A stretch of 64,000 nucleotides of DNA from Rhizomys pruinosus (lineage: Eukaryota > Chordata > Mammalia > Rodentia > Spalacidae), in NCBI GenBank assembly GCA_009823505.1, contig VZQC01001608.1, forward strand, positions 313,332 to 377,331. The letters are read 5' to 3'. A model generated the notes under the pieces. It saw nothing but the letters and a program-made list of their open reading frames with translations. It did no database searches and was not told the DNA's origin. Shown in pieces: positions 22,351 through 34,255 of this stretch. The translations under genes and the position numbers were made by a program. Within the stretch, counting starts at the first letter, position 1, and each line of letters opens with the position of its first letter.

Positions 22351-24976
22351 GAAGAAAACAAAAAATTCTGCAAAAAGAATAAAACTATACTTGGCCAACA
22401 AGTGAAAACAACAAAGCTCTGAATACAAAGTAAAGGAGGGATGTGAGTGAGGTTTTAGAGTCATACCCAGTCCTGTGGAGAGGCAGGATCATATGTTGCC
22501 ATACTCAGGAGTAGAGAAAGAACAGGAAATCCTTTCTTCAGTTTGCACTTGAATGGACTGTGCAAAGCTTGGAGATATGAACCCGTTCCTATTTCTCCCT
22601 GTTAATGTGGAGAGTAGGATAGATGATTACATTTGCCTGCCTTGAACTAATTGGATGCATTATGAAGAAATCACCTGAGCCTGTGCTAGATCAACAAAGA
22701 AATGGAATCGTATACCTCAGGACCGAATTCTGAAAATTGGACAATATAATACAATTTATTTAATAAGGCACTAAGAAAACAATACTACTGCCAATCAGGG
22801 AAAGAGAAGAACTGGAGGACGTGAGAGGAAATAGAATTTAGGCCGTTCTGATAGTTGTTGGAACATAATTTATAATGTTGTGGAAGCAGAAGATATGCCA
22901 CTATATATTTCAGAATTTTTTTTCACAGTTTCTGATTAAGTTTAGGATTAACCACATAAGTGTTCAAGGAATGTATGGCCATTATATCAATAAGAAGCTG
23001 GCCTTTTATTAGTGTGGTCTTATGCATTTATGTGTGTAGAAGAGGGCCTTTAAAAACTTAAGGATGAATTGCATGCAGGAACGAATCTCTTTGCATTATT
23101 GTTACTTCCTCAGTGGAAGATGCTGTATAAAACAGAAGTCTAATTTTTGTATGAGTGTTAGTGTTGGTGTACACATTTGGTGTGGAAGGTGACAAAATCT
23201 AACTGTTAGCATTTGCACTTTGGTTTGTAACCTAGAATGTAAAGAGGCTGAATATATTGTCTTAAACCATTTCATCTATTATTATTAAAGATTATTATTC
23301 ACAAAGGGACCAATTCTAAAATAGAATGACTACCGCAAAACTTTGCCAATTAACTATGATATTTGATGTGATTGAGCCATTTAATTTAAGATGGTACAGA
23401 TGTCTTAAAAATAATGAATGTACGCTCATGTGAAATTAGTGTGCAGACAGTTGAAACGTCATGTTTTATTTCTTCAGCCTGTTTCTTTCAGTAACAGAAT
23501 GGCAATGAATCATGATGCTAATATAGAAGAGAGCAAGGAATTATGTGTGTTCTTAATTATAACTTTGTATCCCATCAGTAGGTTATTTGCATTTATTCCC
23601 CAACTTTATTCAACCCAAATTATAAAACAAATAATTTTAGGTAAGCTTAGATCATGTAGTAAACAGTTAAAACAAATGTGTCTTTGTTTTTGTTTTGTTT
23701 TTGTTTTTTAAGTCACCATGTGCCATAATAAATTTGAAACTACTGTTCCCTGGTCTTTTCTTAATTAGTTTCTTTATCTTGTTGATTAACTTTGTAGTTG
23801 GAATTTTTACCTCTTTTTTCTATGTGACAATCAATTGCAGGTGGCACCCTATCTATAATATTACAGGGATTTTGTCTTTATTTATTCTATTATTAAAAAA
23901 ATTATAAGACAAACTGTAATTCTATTGTACTATTTTTAGTGAACAAAATAATAAAAGAGAACTACTTTGTAAGATGCCTGTGTTTCGTATTTCAGTACTC
24001 TTAAAATGTATTGAAGCAGAAAACAAGCTCCTATTATGGGTCTTTAGAATACCTGCATCTTTACTGGAGAATAAAGACAGTGAAGATAAATGTTTTGACA
24101 AAGGTTATTTGAGAAACATTGTGAGGAAACTGCCCTGAACATTTTACAGACCTCAGGGGTAAATTATGCTTTGCACTGAACAGCCAGACCTGAGTAACTA
24201 TTCTCAGTTATTCAGACTGAAATAGATTTTGATTTATATCATCAATAAAATTAAAATTAAATTTAACTTTTTGTTTCTAAAATTTGATAATTTACAGATA
24301 TAATGAAGTGATACTTCATACTGATCACATTAATAATCAATACTGATCCTTTTTATTAAGGAATCATGTTCTGTTTTCTGTTTAAATGGATTTAAACACA
24401 ACCTATGCCTTAAGCCCAAAGGAACATGAATTCATAGTTGTTTCTATTGCTCTCTTGATTTAACCTAAAGGAAGCATGTGCCATGGTATAAATAATCAGT
24501 TTCTGGAATCAATAGATTCCCCCTAAGTTAATTGAAACAAGCAGCACCCAAGTACAAAATTGCTTAGTACATAACGGAGAAAACCTTTTTGTTCTGTGTA
24601 TAGTTGAATGCATGTCCTGGCAAAGTATTAATGGGAGAAAACCAGTTTTTCTTGCTCTTTACCCCCCAAGGATTGATCTGCACATGAAGGTCTCCATGAC
24701 TTCAAAGGCATTTCTAGACTTGGATCAGGCTGGTTGAGTTCAGAAGATCCCAAAACAGTAACCCCTGATGTTTATTGCTGTAGGCTCTTTCATCTAATGG
24801 TAATTCTTTGCTTAGAGGAAGCAACAGGCAGAGTAAGTCTTATGACTGTTAAAATTTCAAGATTAATGTTTAGTCACAAAGCATCTCACACAAAAAATAG
24901 TAATTTTATTTTAGTTTCCTGCTAATGCAAAACTGGGGAAGTTCCAGGACACAGTAGGAAGCAAAACAAAATCAAA
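22351..24976. other. Unique AT-rich DNA, no feature supported
   Basis: Non-repetitive sequence with a GTTTT-rich run at about 23,683-23,708. A weak acceptor/donor pair around 24,787-24,836 is too poor to call. Confidence 0.45.
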
Positions 24977-24979
24977 TGT

Positions 24980-25022
<43 letters not shown>

Positions 25023-25024
25023 TG
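24977..25024. repeat. (GT)n microsatellite
   Basis: About 22 GT units with two TATG interruptions. Confidence 0.96.
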
Positions 25025-25616
25025 TAATATATAATATATATGTTGTATTTTTTTTCATTGCAGCCTACTGACTTGTAAAGTAGTGTTACTTTCATAATTA
25101 TAGAGATAGCACAGCTAATTGTCACTCTTTTTTAGAGAAGTAGTCATAAAACTTTTTTTTTCAATCATCCAAATTTCTGGCTATTTGTAGAATCGATCTA
25201 TGTAATAAAAAAATTAATTCTATCACATTCATTAGATTCACAAAATTGCCAGCTGGGATAGGAGAGTTGGAGACTCTCACCTCTACCTTCCAAGACTCTC
25301 ATATTCTCCCCTGAATTTTATGGCTTTTACTCATCTGTCTATTTGAAAAATTAAAAATCAAGAAAAAAGGAAGATTAACCTTGCTCATGGAAAATAGTTG
25401 TATAAAGCAGCGATACAACTGTGAGTAAAAATCGACTTGAAAGTTATTATCAGAATCTGTTACCAGGTTGTCACATGAATAAAGATTTCACTAAAAACCT
25501 AAAATTCTAAAATGTGAAGGACTTTAACGCTTGCCTTCCATTCTAGGTCTTTTTATTTTTTGAATGCTGGTTATTTCACTCCTGTAATTTGCTAATAATA
25601 AAACTAATTGAAAACA

Positions 25617-25811
25617 GGGCTGGAATGATGGCTCAGTATTTAAAGGCACTTGCTGCTTTTGCAAAGGACCCAGGATCAGTATCCAGCACCCACATGGCAA
25701 CTCACAACCACCTGTAACTCCAATTTCAGAGGGGTCTGATGACCAGTTAGTTCTATCCTCTAGCATAACACTCATACATAGAAACTAAAAATAAATAAAA
25801 TTAAAAAAATA
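25617..25811 (+). repeat. B2 SINE, sense, old
   Basis: GGGCTGGAATGATGGCTCAG at the head, AGCACCCACATGGCAACTCA in the middle, AAATAAATAAAATT in the tail. Diverged from the young B2 group. Confidence 0.93.
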
Positions 25812-25889
25812 ATGACAACTGAGCTGATTTGAGTATTTCTTAGATCAGGTTTTAAACAGAAGTTACTAGGGGCAAGCTCTTTGCAAGCA

Positions 25890-26070
25890 GTATATTCAGT
25901 GATCTATGTGTTTTTACCCACCTCATAAGAAGGATACTAGTAATGTTATTATACCCTTCTTATAGCTAGGAAAATGAGGAACAGCGATGAATTACTATAT
26001 ACATCTCCAGAGCCAGCAGGGTAAAGAGCTGGGCTAACAGTATTCCTCTCTGACTCTACTGGTCAGATTC
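25890..26070 (-). repeat. MIR relic, antisense
   Basis: CCCACCTCATAAGAAGGATA, then AGCTAGGAAAATGAGGAACA, then AGCCAGCAGGGTAAAGAGCT, then CTCTGACTCTAC follows the order of MIR in reverse (tail, core, head). By eye. Confidence 0.65.
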
Positions 26071-27257
26071 AACAGAAGGGCCAAAGGCTTTGATGCCCAA
26101 ACATAACCTGGGATAAGAATTTACTGAGCTGGGTTCTGAAATTGGGGTGCGGAGATGAACTCTTTGGTTCCTTAGATCACAGATCTATCAGCCTTGAGGT
26201 GCAGTCAGACTGCCTAAGTTAGACATAAAAGGTATTCCAAAATTCTTACATACGGAAATATTGGTTAAAGATAGACTCTGATATAACTGATCTTTAAATA
26301 CTGTAGACCGGAAAGAAGGAAACTTCTTTTCCAATTTACTTGCTCTGTAGGCTAAACATACATTACTATAAATATATAGTTTTACACTGAATTTTTTTAA
26401 TGCAGATTTTGCTTCTAGAATCTAGGAGGACTGAAGAAAATGGCAACTGTATTCCTGGAAGAGGGAGAGTTCACAGCGTAATGGAGATACAGCCTGCAGG
26501 TTGTCACAGTGCCATGTACCTAAATGGCAGAACTTGGTGGCTCAGAGGGCAGTGCTCCAATCCAAGTTGCTGGCCAACTGAGGGTCTATGGACTGGTTGC
26601 ATATTTTTGCTTCTATTTACTCATATACACATTTACAATGTTAATAACAGCATCTACCTCATAAATGAGTATTGAGCAGTGAATCAGACTAATCCAGGCA
26701 ATATCGAGATATCTTAATAAGAACTCATTAAAGGTTTCCAGTCATTAATTTTCCTATTGGTGTTTCTATAATTGACATAAGAATGGGCTGGAGTAGTTGT
26801 GGCAGGTGTTCATGAGCAGAAATAGACCTAATATTGTCAGAAGGTAAGATGAAAGCACCTACCGAAACAGCAAAATGGGCAGACGCAGCTTCTCCAGGGA
26901 AATTCATCAGTATCTCATCTGCTATAATTCAAATCCTAAAGCTCACTGAGATGAATTTTTTTTCAAGAATAGACAAGTGAGAGAGAACTGTGAAAACAGA
27001 AATAAAACCTTTGTCCTAAACTAATTATAGAAGTTTCCAAAAGGCCAAAGAACAATGTTTGAAGGCCACCGTATCCAAAGGCATGATGGTATACGATTTC
27101 CTTCAGTAGCTTAAAATTACAAATTATTATGGGACTATTATGATGAATAATAAGGATATGTTAATCATCATGACCACTGGACAAATGAGTTATGTTTTTT
27201 GCAAGTATCTATATGTGTGAAGAAAGTTTTATTGTCAAAATCACTAAGTATGATAAG
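26071..27257. other. Unique DNA, no feature seen
   Basis: Non-repetitive. No supported exon. Confidence 0.45.
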
Positions 27258-27258
27258 T

Positions 27259-27424
27259 CCCGGGCGTGGTGGTGCATGCCTTTAGTTCTAGCATCGGAGG
27301 CAGAGGCAAGTGGATCTCTGTGAGTTCAAGGCCAGCCTGGTCTACAGAGTGAGTTCTAGGACAGCTGGGGCTACAGGGAGACCCTGTCTCAAAAAGACCA
27401 AAGAGAAAAGAAAAGAAAAGAAAA
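27259..27424 (+). repeat. B1 SINE, sense
   Basis: CCGGGCGTGGTGGTGCATGC head with CpG retained, AGGCCAGCCTGGTCTACAGA, GGGAGACCCTGTCTC end, and an A-tail that has become (GAAAA)n. Confidence 0.97.
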
Positions 27425-27510
27425 GTGCTACTGTTATTAAATAAGGAGATTTAAATATGCAAAATAGGAACAAAATGAATGCCTATGGTACTGAATTCAA
27501 TTACTGATCC

Positions 27511-27684
27511 TTTTTTTTTTTCTTTTTTTTTTTTTTTTTAGGTCTTTTCGAGACAGGGTCTCCCTGTAGTCCCAGCTGTCCTGGAACTCACTCTGTAGAC
27601 CAGGCTGGCCTTGAACTCACAAAGATCCGCCTGCCTCTGCCTCCCAGGTGCTAGGATTAAAGGCATGCGCCACCACGCCCGGCT
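27511..27684 (-). repeat. Young B1 SINE, antisense
   Basis: A long T-run, then GGTCTTTTCGAGACAGGGTC through to the CACCACGCCCGGC head with CpG kept. TGAATTCAATT occurs just upstream (27492-27502) and at the right edge (27684-27694), a likely partial target duplication. Confidence 0.97.
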
Positions 27685-28652
27685 GAATTCAATTCTAATA
27701 ACTTCAAAGTTGGTGGCTTTCACTTGAAGCTGTTATTGTTTGTGTGCTTCAAAGGAAAAGAAACAACGAATACTATTTCCTTAATGTTTGCCTGCTTTTC
27801 AATAAAATAAGACAATTAATATTTTGAAAATGTTGGCCTCAGACAGGGCACTGTAGTAGTCACAAAGCACACCAGACAGTCTCACTTTGGAAACTGGAGA
27901 AAGTTCTATTTTAAGTTCATTTCACAGTTGAGCAGTGGAGAGTTTGTAAAGAAACAAAACTGACTTGGGGTTTTGATTATACTCCAACTTTCAGTACTTT
28001 TTAAATGACAGTGTTGGCCCATCTGTATTTTTAGGGATGCTTAAATACCATTAATGATGGATCCTATGCTGCCTTTTGTGGGTTCCTAATGAGGAATTAA
28101 CATTAACATGATTAACAGTGAATCTCTTCCTACCTCTAGCCTTAGACTTCAAAGGGGAAAATGAACACTTCCCATTTTTAAAAACTGAAGCCGTTTTTCA
28201 GAGAGAGCTCTACATGTTCTTCAGTTGCTGCTGCCCAACTGTATCAGTGAAAATTCTCTCCCCATAGGAGCAAAGGGAGATCGAGATCGGGTCTCTAATC
28301 TTTCTTATCTTCTGTGTGTCTAGCTGTTAAAGGAGGGTCAGCCTGTTATTTTTCTCCATTATGTGTCAAGCTTATAAAAGACACAGACATTTGGAATGTG
28401 CTTTCCTGAAAGATCAGAAACTAGCTGCCTCCTAAAACATTTCAAATGGGTACAGTTAGAGTACATGGATTTTATGCTAGCTGACTTAAAAAAGTCCTTC
28501 CTATAAATAAACATTTATGTTATTTTTTTAAACTCAAAGTTGACACCTGATTGTGAAAATAATGTGACTTGAAAAAAATCTGTAATACTGTCACTAATAT
28601 TATTAAAGAAACAATCAAATTTATCACACAGCCCTTTCCAAAAAGTCTCCTT
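27685..28652. other. Unique DNA, no feature seen
   Basis: Non-repetitive, AT-rich. No supported exon. Confidence 0.45.
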
Positions 28653-28884
28653 GGGGGGCAGGAGAGATACCTCAGCAGCTAAGAGCACGAGCTGCTCTTG
28701 CAGAGGACCTGGGTTCAATTCTCAGCACCCAACTGGGGGCTGACAACCACCCATAACTCCAGCCCAGGGGGATCTGACACCCACTTCTATGCCATGGGCA
28801 TTACACAACATGGGTTCACTTACACACATGTAAGCAATACAGTCATATGCATAAAATAAAAAAAATAATAAAATATTAAAAAAA
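28653..28884 (+). repeat. B2 SINE, sense
   Basis: GGGGGGCAGGAGAGATACCT at the head, CTTGCAGAGGACCTGGGTTC in the middle and an AATAATAAAATATTAAAAAA tail. Moderately diverged. Confidence 0.93.
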
Positions 28885-29481
28885 TGGATGAACAATCACA
28901 TGAATGACTTTTCAGAATGAGAAGTTGCTAAACTTGTTTATGGGGCTGGCTTTCAATTATTCCTTCTTGAATAGAGATTTATTCAAGTGAATGCCAAATC
29001 ATTTGCTAACACAGGGTCTTCTTTATCTTGCAATAGCCCAATTTGAATGTAAAGACAAAATGTACTACATATCTGTAATCATGGGCTGTTGCCATCTGAG
29101 ATTAACATTTGGATTAAAGAGCATGATTAGAGGATTCTAAATTAGTGGTTACCAACTTGAAATGACACAAAAGTTAACACAAAGTAATGTGGCAATCTAT
29201 TTCATGTGATATATTTCTTCTACCAGTTAATTAGCACTTTAATTAGCATGAAGTTTCATGTGTGACCTAAGTCCTTTTAGTCTGAAGAGGTTTAATGAAG
29301 ACAATGAAAAAAATGTAAGTCGGTTGATGGCTATGTCACATGTCACCAGAATTAAAAATAATTCTTGTTTTTAAAACAACAGAATGAACATATGATTTTT
29401 TTCTTGAATCCAGAACAGATATTTTTAGGAAGGGACTTTAACAATATGAATAGTTCCATAGGTTAAAAGCATATGAACTGA
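28885..29481. other. Unique DNA, no feature seen
   Basis: AT-rich, non-repetitive. Confidence 0.45.
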
Positions 29482-29635
29482 GCCCAAGGTGTGGTAGTAC
29501 ATGCTTTTAATCCCAGCACACTGGAGGCAGAAGAAGATATGTTAGATCAAGGCTAGTCTGTTGTGCATAGTTAATTCCATGCCAGCTCAGGCTACAGAGA
29601 GACCCTGTCACAAAAAAGCAAAACAAAACAAAAAA
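29482..29635 (+). repeat. Old B1 SINE, sense
   Basis: GTGTGGTAGTACATGCTTTT, CAGCACACTGGAGGCAGAAG and GAGAGACCCTGTCACAAAAA in the B1 order. Clearly diverged, with a CAAAA-rich tail. Confidence 0.88.
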
Positions 29636-30217
29636 CTGTATGCACTAACTCTTAGTGTAGTTGAGTTAAGTGAACAACATTTCAAAATCCAAGTGACCAC
29701 AAATCAGTGCCTAAAGAATTCTCTCAGATAAAAAAGATGTAACTCATCATTTTGGGAGAAAGCTTAAAAGATAGGTAGAAGAATAACCATATTTTTGAAG
29801 ATGTAGTGTGATTCAAATGATTCTATTAAGAGGCACTGAAGTGACTTACAAAAGGAGACATTCTGGAGAGTTATAACAAAGTTCTGCCTTTGGATTGGCT
29901 TGAGGAGAAGAGTCACTTAGGATGTATTTACCATGTGTGTAACTTGAAAGTTTCCCTCATTCACTCTTTGTTCCATTGTAAGAACATGTTGAGATGGTCT
30001 GCATTTTCTCTATTACATGGGCTGGACATTTCTGCCAAGTCAGTTGTATTCCAGGAGGGTGATCTTACCTTTTCATAGCAGCGTGGAGTGACGGCTGTGC
30101 ACCTGGAACTTTGAAACACAGCAAGCATTTGAGAGGGGTATACTGCTCATGATTGAAAATGTGCAGAGAAATAAAATATTTTAAGGGTAACTAGTGCCCC
30201 AAGAGTCTCTATCTTCA

Positions 30218-30400
30218 GCCGGGCGTGGTGGCACCCGCCTTTAATCCTAGCACTTGGGAGGCAGAGGCAGGTGGATCTTTGTGAGTTCAAGGCCAGCCTG
30301 GTTACATAGCGTGAGTTCCGCGACAGCTGGGGATACAGGGCAAACCCTTGTACTCAAAAAGACACCAAAAAAAAAAAAACATAAAAAAAAAAAAAAAAAA
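30218..30400 (+). repeat. B1 SINE, sense, indel-rich
   Basis: A full-length B1 with a CpG-retaining head (GCCGGGCGTGGTGGCACC). The repeat AGTCTCTATCTT flanks it at 30204-30215 and 30404-30415. The 3' half carries several single-base insertions and deletions against other B1 copies here (AGCGTGAGTTCCGCGACAGC, GGGCAAACCCTTGTACTC), unusual for so young-looking a copy. Confidence 0.96.
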
Positions 30401-30666
30401 GATAGTCTCTATCTTTCTTTATCTCTAGAAATCATTGACTTCCTGTTGTATGATTGTAAAATTAAGCTATTAGCTTCTATTGTGTCTGCATAATACAGAA
30501 AGTTTAGAGGGGATTCTTTTCTCCTTCGAAACTTAGTCTGTAGCTTCTTTTGAGTAGTTAACTTACATATAACATTTAGAATTTAACATTTATTATTATG
30601 GTAACTTAGGGATAAATTCATTTTATAAAGTGGTATATTTATAGAGGGCTGAATTTCTTCATTTAT

Positions 30667-30924
30667 TTTATCATTTTTTTTTATTAATTTTATTTCTGTA
30701 TGTGTACGAATGTACTGTCTGCATACAAGTTTGTTGCACCCGTGTCGTTGCAATGCTGCGGAGGTCAGAAGAGGGTGTTGGATTCCCCTGGAACTGGGAG
30801 TTCTCCTGGAATTGGAGTTTCAGACGGTTTCTCGGCCGCCATGTGGGTGTGGGGACGAACCCGGGGTCCTCTGCAAGAGCATCTGGTGCTCCTAACAGGT
30901 AGGCCATCTCATCCAGCCGCCCGC
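30667..30924 (-). repeat. Young B2 SINE, antisense, indel-rich
   Basis: Same subfamily as the copies at 50.4, 53.4, 58.3, 59.4 and 63.4 kb. ATTTCTTCATTTAT flanks it (30653-30666 and 30925-30938). It carries extra single bases relative to its siblings, for example TTGTTGCACC, GGGAGTTCTC and CGGTTTCTCGG, and the head is altered to ATCTCATCCAGCC. Confidence 0.96.
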
Positions 30925-30940
30925 ATTTCTTCATTTATAA

Positions 30941-31190
30941 TGTTTTATTGAGTTTTTGTACATTTCATATAATACATCTTAATCAAATTTAGACCTCTTT
31001 CCTGCCCTGCCTCCCATGCCACCCCTCACCAGATTTCAGGTATTCTGTCCTATGTATTAAGTCCTAGCTGATCAAGCATTTCTATCTAGATGTCCCTCAG
31101 TAAAATTTCATTCACTGGAGTGTAGTTAACCTATATAGAGTACTTCTCTGATGACCCTATGTCTGACTGATTGTACTCAGTTTCACATCA
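30941..31190 (-). repeat. L1 3'-end fragment, antisense
   Basis: TTTATTGAGTTTTTGTACAT, then CTTAATCAAATTTAGACCTC, then AAGTCCTAGCTGATCAAGCA matches the 3' end of the L1 at 58.3 kb. The young B2 above inserted beside it. Confidence 0.78.
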
Positions 31191-31212
31191 TGTATATGTA
31201 TGAGTATGTACA

Positions 31213-31220
31213 CATACACA

Positions 31221-31265
<45 letters not shown>
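31213..31265. repeat. (CA)n microsatellite
   Basis: About 25 CA units with a CC interruption. Confidence 0.97.
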
Positions 31266-31270
<5 letters not shown>

Positions 31271-31393
31271 ACTCTATGAGACGCAGTATTACTCTGTAGA
31301 CCAGTATGGCCTGGAGCTCACTAAGTGACCCAGGCTGGCTTTGAACTCATCATAATTCTCCTCCTTCCCCAGTGCTGGGCATAAAGCACACGT
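31266..31393 (-). repeat. Old B1 SINE, antisense
   Basis: TATGAGACGCAGTATTACTC, CTCACTAAGTGACCCAGGCT and CCAGTGCTGGGCATAAAGCA in the reverse B1 order. The (CA)n lies at its tail end. Confidence 0.85.
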
Positions 31394-31402
31394 AATTGGT
31401 TC

Positions 31403-31608
31403 CGGGCTATGACTCAGCGAGTAGAGAGTCTACCTAGCACACTGGCCCTGGATTTGGTTTCTGAGGCCCTCCTAAACAAAAGCGGTAATGCGCAGGGCCT
31501 AGAACCCAGGACCCTCCAGCTGTGGGAACAGGAGATGGAAGTAGTTCCAGCCTATCTGGGGCCTCAGCCTAGAGCTTGTACTATGGGAGAGAGACCTTGT
31601 CTTTTAAA
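31403..31608 (+). repeat. B4-like SINE (ID head plus B1-like tail)
   Basis: CCGGGCTATGACTCAGCGAG, then GTAGAGAGTCTACCTAGCAC resembles an ID head. The following AGTAGTTCCAGCCTATCTGG, then GGAGAGAGACCTTGTCTTTT resembles a B1 3' half. This order is that of rodent B4 composites. Diverged. Confidence 0.55.
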
Positions 31609-31628
31609 AAAAATATATTTTTTTTTTG

Positions 31629-31710
31629 TCTATAGAGTGAGTTCCAGGACAGCTGGGGCTACAGGGAGACTCAGTCTCAAAAAGAGCAAAAAAAAAAAAA
31701 AAAAAAAAAA
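31629..31710 (+). repeat. 5'-truncated B1 SINE, sense
   Basis: Only the 3' half is present: AGAGTGAGTTCCAGGACAGC, then GGGGCTACAGGGAGACTCAG, then a 21-A tail. Inserted in or next to the A/T run that ends the B4-like element. Confidence 0.93.
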
Positions 31711-32159
31711 GGAAAAAGATGAGACTTACAGAAAGAGAAGAAACACAAATATTTAATAAATAAAAAATTCAAGCGTTTAGTCTAACGACTATAGACCAAC
31801 ATTTGGCAACTTTTGCCAAGATATTCCCTCGCTCATGTGTTTAAATGTGGCTCAGAAAACCTTTTATGTATGTTAAAATACGCTGTGTCCAGCACTGTAA
31901 ATGACAGCTGCTACTACAGAAAAGACTCAGATGTGTGACAGGAGCATAACACAGCTACTCTGTGATGAGCTCAGGTTTCTGAAGAGGACTGGATGTGCAA
32001 AGCAGAAAACTCGGGGCCCCTATGTGAATGGACATGGTTAGGCAGATCAGCTGAATAAAACAGCCAGAGCGCAGTATGTTGCTCTCACCGCTAAACCTCC
32101 CTCCAGCAGAATCTTCAGACGCCATGTCCACTGCGTACCATCCGTCACTAGGTTATAGT

Positions 32160-32405
32160 ATTACCTTCCCACTCTCTTCCTCTTCCTTCCTTACTTCCTC
32201 TCCTTCCGTAACCCTTCCTTCCTTCCTCTTCATTCCTTCCTCTCATCCTTCTTCCTCCTCTCTTGCCCCCGCCTCCAGCCCTCCCACCTCCCTCCATCCC
32301 TCCCTCCCCTTCCTTCCTTCCTTCCTTCCTTCCTTCCTTCCTTCCTTCCTTCCTTCCTTCCTTCCTCCTTCCTTCTTCCTTCTTCCTTCTTCCTTCCTTT
32401 CTTTT
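32160..32405. repeat. Long homopyrimidine tract with (TTCC)n core
   Basis: About 245 bases almost wholly C/T on the plus strand, with a (TTCC)n core near 32,308-32,365 and mixed CCTC/TTCC flanks. A few A/G interruptions lie in the left half. Confidence 0.95.
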
Positions 32406-32516
32406 TTCTTCATTTCTTTTACTGTATAGTCCAGGCTGGCTTTAAACTTGCAGTAATCCTCCTGCCTCAGACCTCAGTGTACTAGGATTATAGGCATGAG
32501 CTACTATGGCCAGATA
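32406..32516 (-). repeat. Old B1 SINE, antisense
   Basis: CTGTATAGTCCAGGCTGGCT and CCTCCTGCCTCAGACCTCAG, then GTACTAGGATTATAGGCATG, in the reverse B1 order. The homopyrimidine tract lies at its tail end. Confidence 0.82.
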
Positions 32517-32909
32517 GATGTTTAACAAAAATCTTACCATAGTCACAAAATAGACTGAAGTTCTAGTTATAGATGTGGTAACCAGAATTTTAGAGCTAAA
32601 CCCCTGGTTCCAGCAGCCCCTGTGGGTTGGGCTCTGCTACCTGTTCTAATGCGCCAGTTAACTAGCAACAAGCTCGGAAGAGGAGCAGAAAAAGGGTTCC
32701 AGTGATCTCAAGTTTGTCTTTGAAGGGCGCTAATGCAAGTTTAGTTTTAGTTAGAAGACAAATCAGTTCAGGTGGTAAGAGATATCCATAGTGAAGCAGT
32801 CCTGGTTCAGATGTGGTTCCCCCTCTTCACTGCCCAGGTTAGAGTCTTGCAAAGTGGGCAGGTAAATGGGTAACTTCTTATTTGTATTAATCCTTCATTA
32901 CTGAAGGGG
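32517..32909. other. Unique DNA, no feature seen
   Basis: Non-repetitive flank of the duplicated block. Confidence 0.45.
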
Positions 32910-33423
32910 GTGGTCTTGTTCCTATAAGAGGATCTGCTATAGGATAGAGCCCCCGCATAGATAATTGTTCTTGTCTTGAGGTTTGTCTGCCCTCCCTAAA
33001 AGGCCTGCTCTTCCTGGAATGAAAGATGACCACAGATTTAGAACAAGACTCTTTGTGCCTTCAGACTTAAAGGAGAATGAGCTAGGTTAAGTATCACAGG
33101 CTTCTAGATAGCATACCTAATTGCAGAGATAAACTGGCAACCCAAAGTAACTGAGAGAGTTGCAAAATGAAGACTTTCAAGCAGTTTTTGGTTCCTTGTA
33201 GGCCCAAGTGAGAAGTTAATGCTTTAAAGCAAAAGCAGCCTCTAAGCACTGGTTTTGGTGTATCTAACTTACAGTATCAATTTCCTTTATCGTTTTCAAG
33301 AATCATAACCTGATTTTCGAGACATTTGTTGGGTTAGACTTTATAACTTTATGAGCTTGCTGCTTTGCATTGCTACAAAATTGTTTTAGATTGTTTTGGA
33401 ACATATTGATGGGTTTAGAATTT

Positions 33424-33637
33424 GGGCCTGGAGAGGTGGCTCAGTGGTTAAAACATTATCTGCTCACACAGAAGACCTAGCACCCACATGGTGGCTAACA
33501 AACGTTTGTAAACTCCAGTTCCAGGAGATCTGACTCCATCTTCTGACCTCCATGAGCATTGCAAGACATGGGTGCAGCCACCTGCATGCAGACAATACAC
33601 TCATATACAAAAAGTAAATGAGAGCATAATAAAAAAT
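33424..33637 (+). repeat. B2 SINE, sense (copy A)
   Basis: GGGCCTGGAGAGGTGGCTCA head, AGCACCCACATGGTGGCTAA middle, TTGCAAGACATGGGTGCAGC and an AATACACTCATATACAAAAA tail. Intermediate age. Confidence 0.94.
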
Positions 33638-34052
33638 GCAAACTCTGAGCTATTTCCACAAAGATCTGAGCCTAGAAACTATTTATTTAAACAAACAAAA
33701 TTTAAGAAATAGTTAAACAAAGAAAATGTACAACAGTACATTAGGTTTGTTTTTGTTTTTTGTTTTTTTTTTCCCTAACAGAATGATGGAGTATAATCAG
33801 GTGAATTAAGAGCCTCCTCTCCACTTTCTTTTCTCTTTCTGTGTTTTATTAGTTGAGATTATATACCAAAGCTGTCAGGATTTGAAATACTTTTAAATAT
33901 GGCATGTTCTTCTTCATCCTTGCATTTTCTTTGTTACCATTAAGTTTTGCTAAATTGTGAGATTTGAGAACATGATATTTTAAATTTCTTCAAGTGTTTT
34001 GTTGCAATTTTCATATTAACTTGTTTTTCAAAGATTTGCTACAGTTGGATCC

Positions 34053-34255
34053 TTAGGGTGAAAATATTTCATGCGGATGGTTGTAGGTCTTAGTGGTCTT
34101 TAGGGTGAAAACGTTTCATGCAGATGGTTGTAGGACCGAGGGGTCTTTAGGGTGAGAACATTTCATGCAGATGGTTGTAGGCCTAGGGGTCTTTAGGGTG
34201 AGAACATTTCATGGGGATGGTTGTAGGGCTAGGGGTCTTTAGGGTGAGAACATTT
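34053..34255. repeat. 47-bp minisatellite (copy A)
   Basis: A little over four copies of a 47-bp unit with the core TTAGGGTGA, then ACATTTCATG, then GATGGTTGTAGG. Units begin at 34053 and 34100 and continue at the same spacing, with a few substitutions per unit. Confidence 0.95.

Noticed and set aside
24787..24836. Possible 49-bp exon (acceptor CTGTAG, donor GTAAGT)
   Set aside because: Poor pyrimidine tract, no CpG enrichment, short length and no conserved-looking content.
27538..27723. Recurring frame reading Ala-Asp-Leu-Cys-Glu-Phe-Lys in several places
   Set aside because: Translation of antisense or sense B1 copies, not a gene family.
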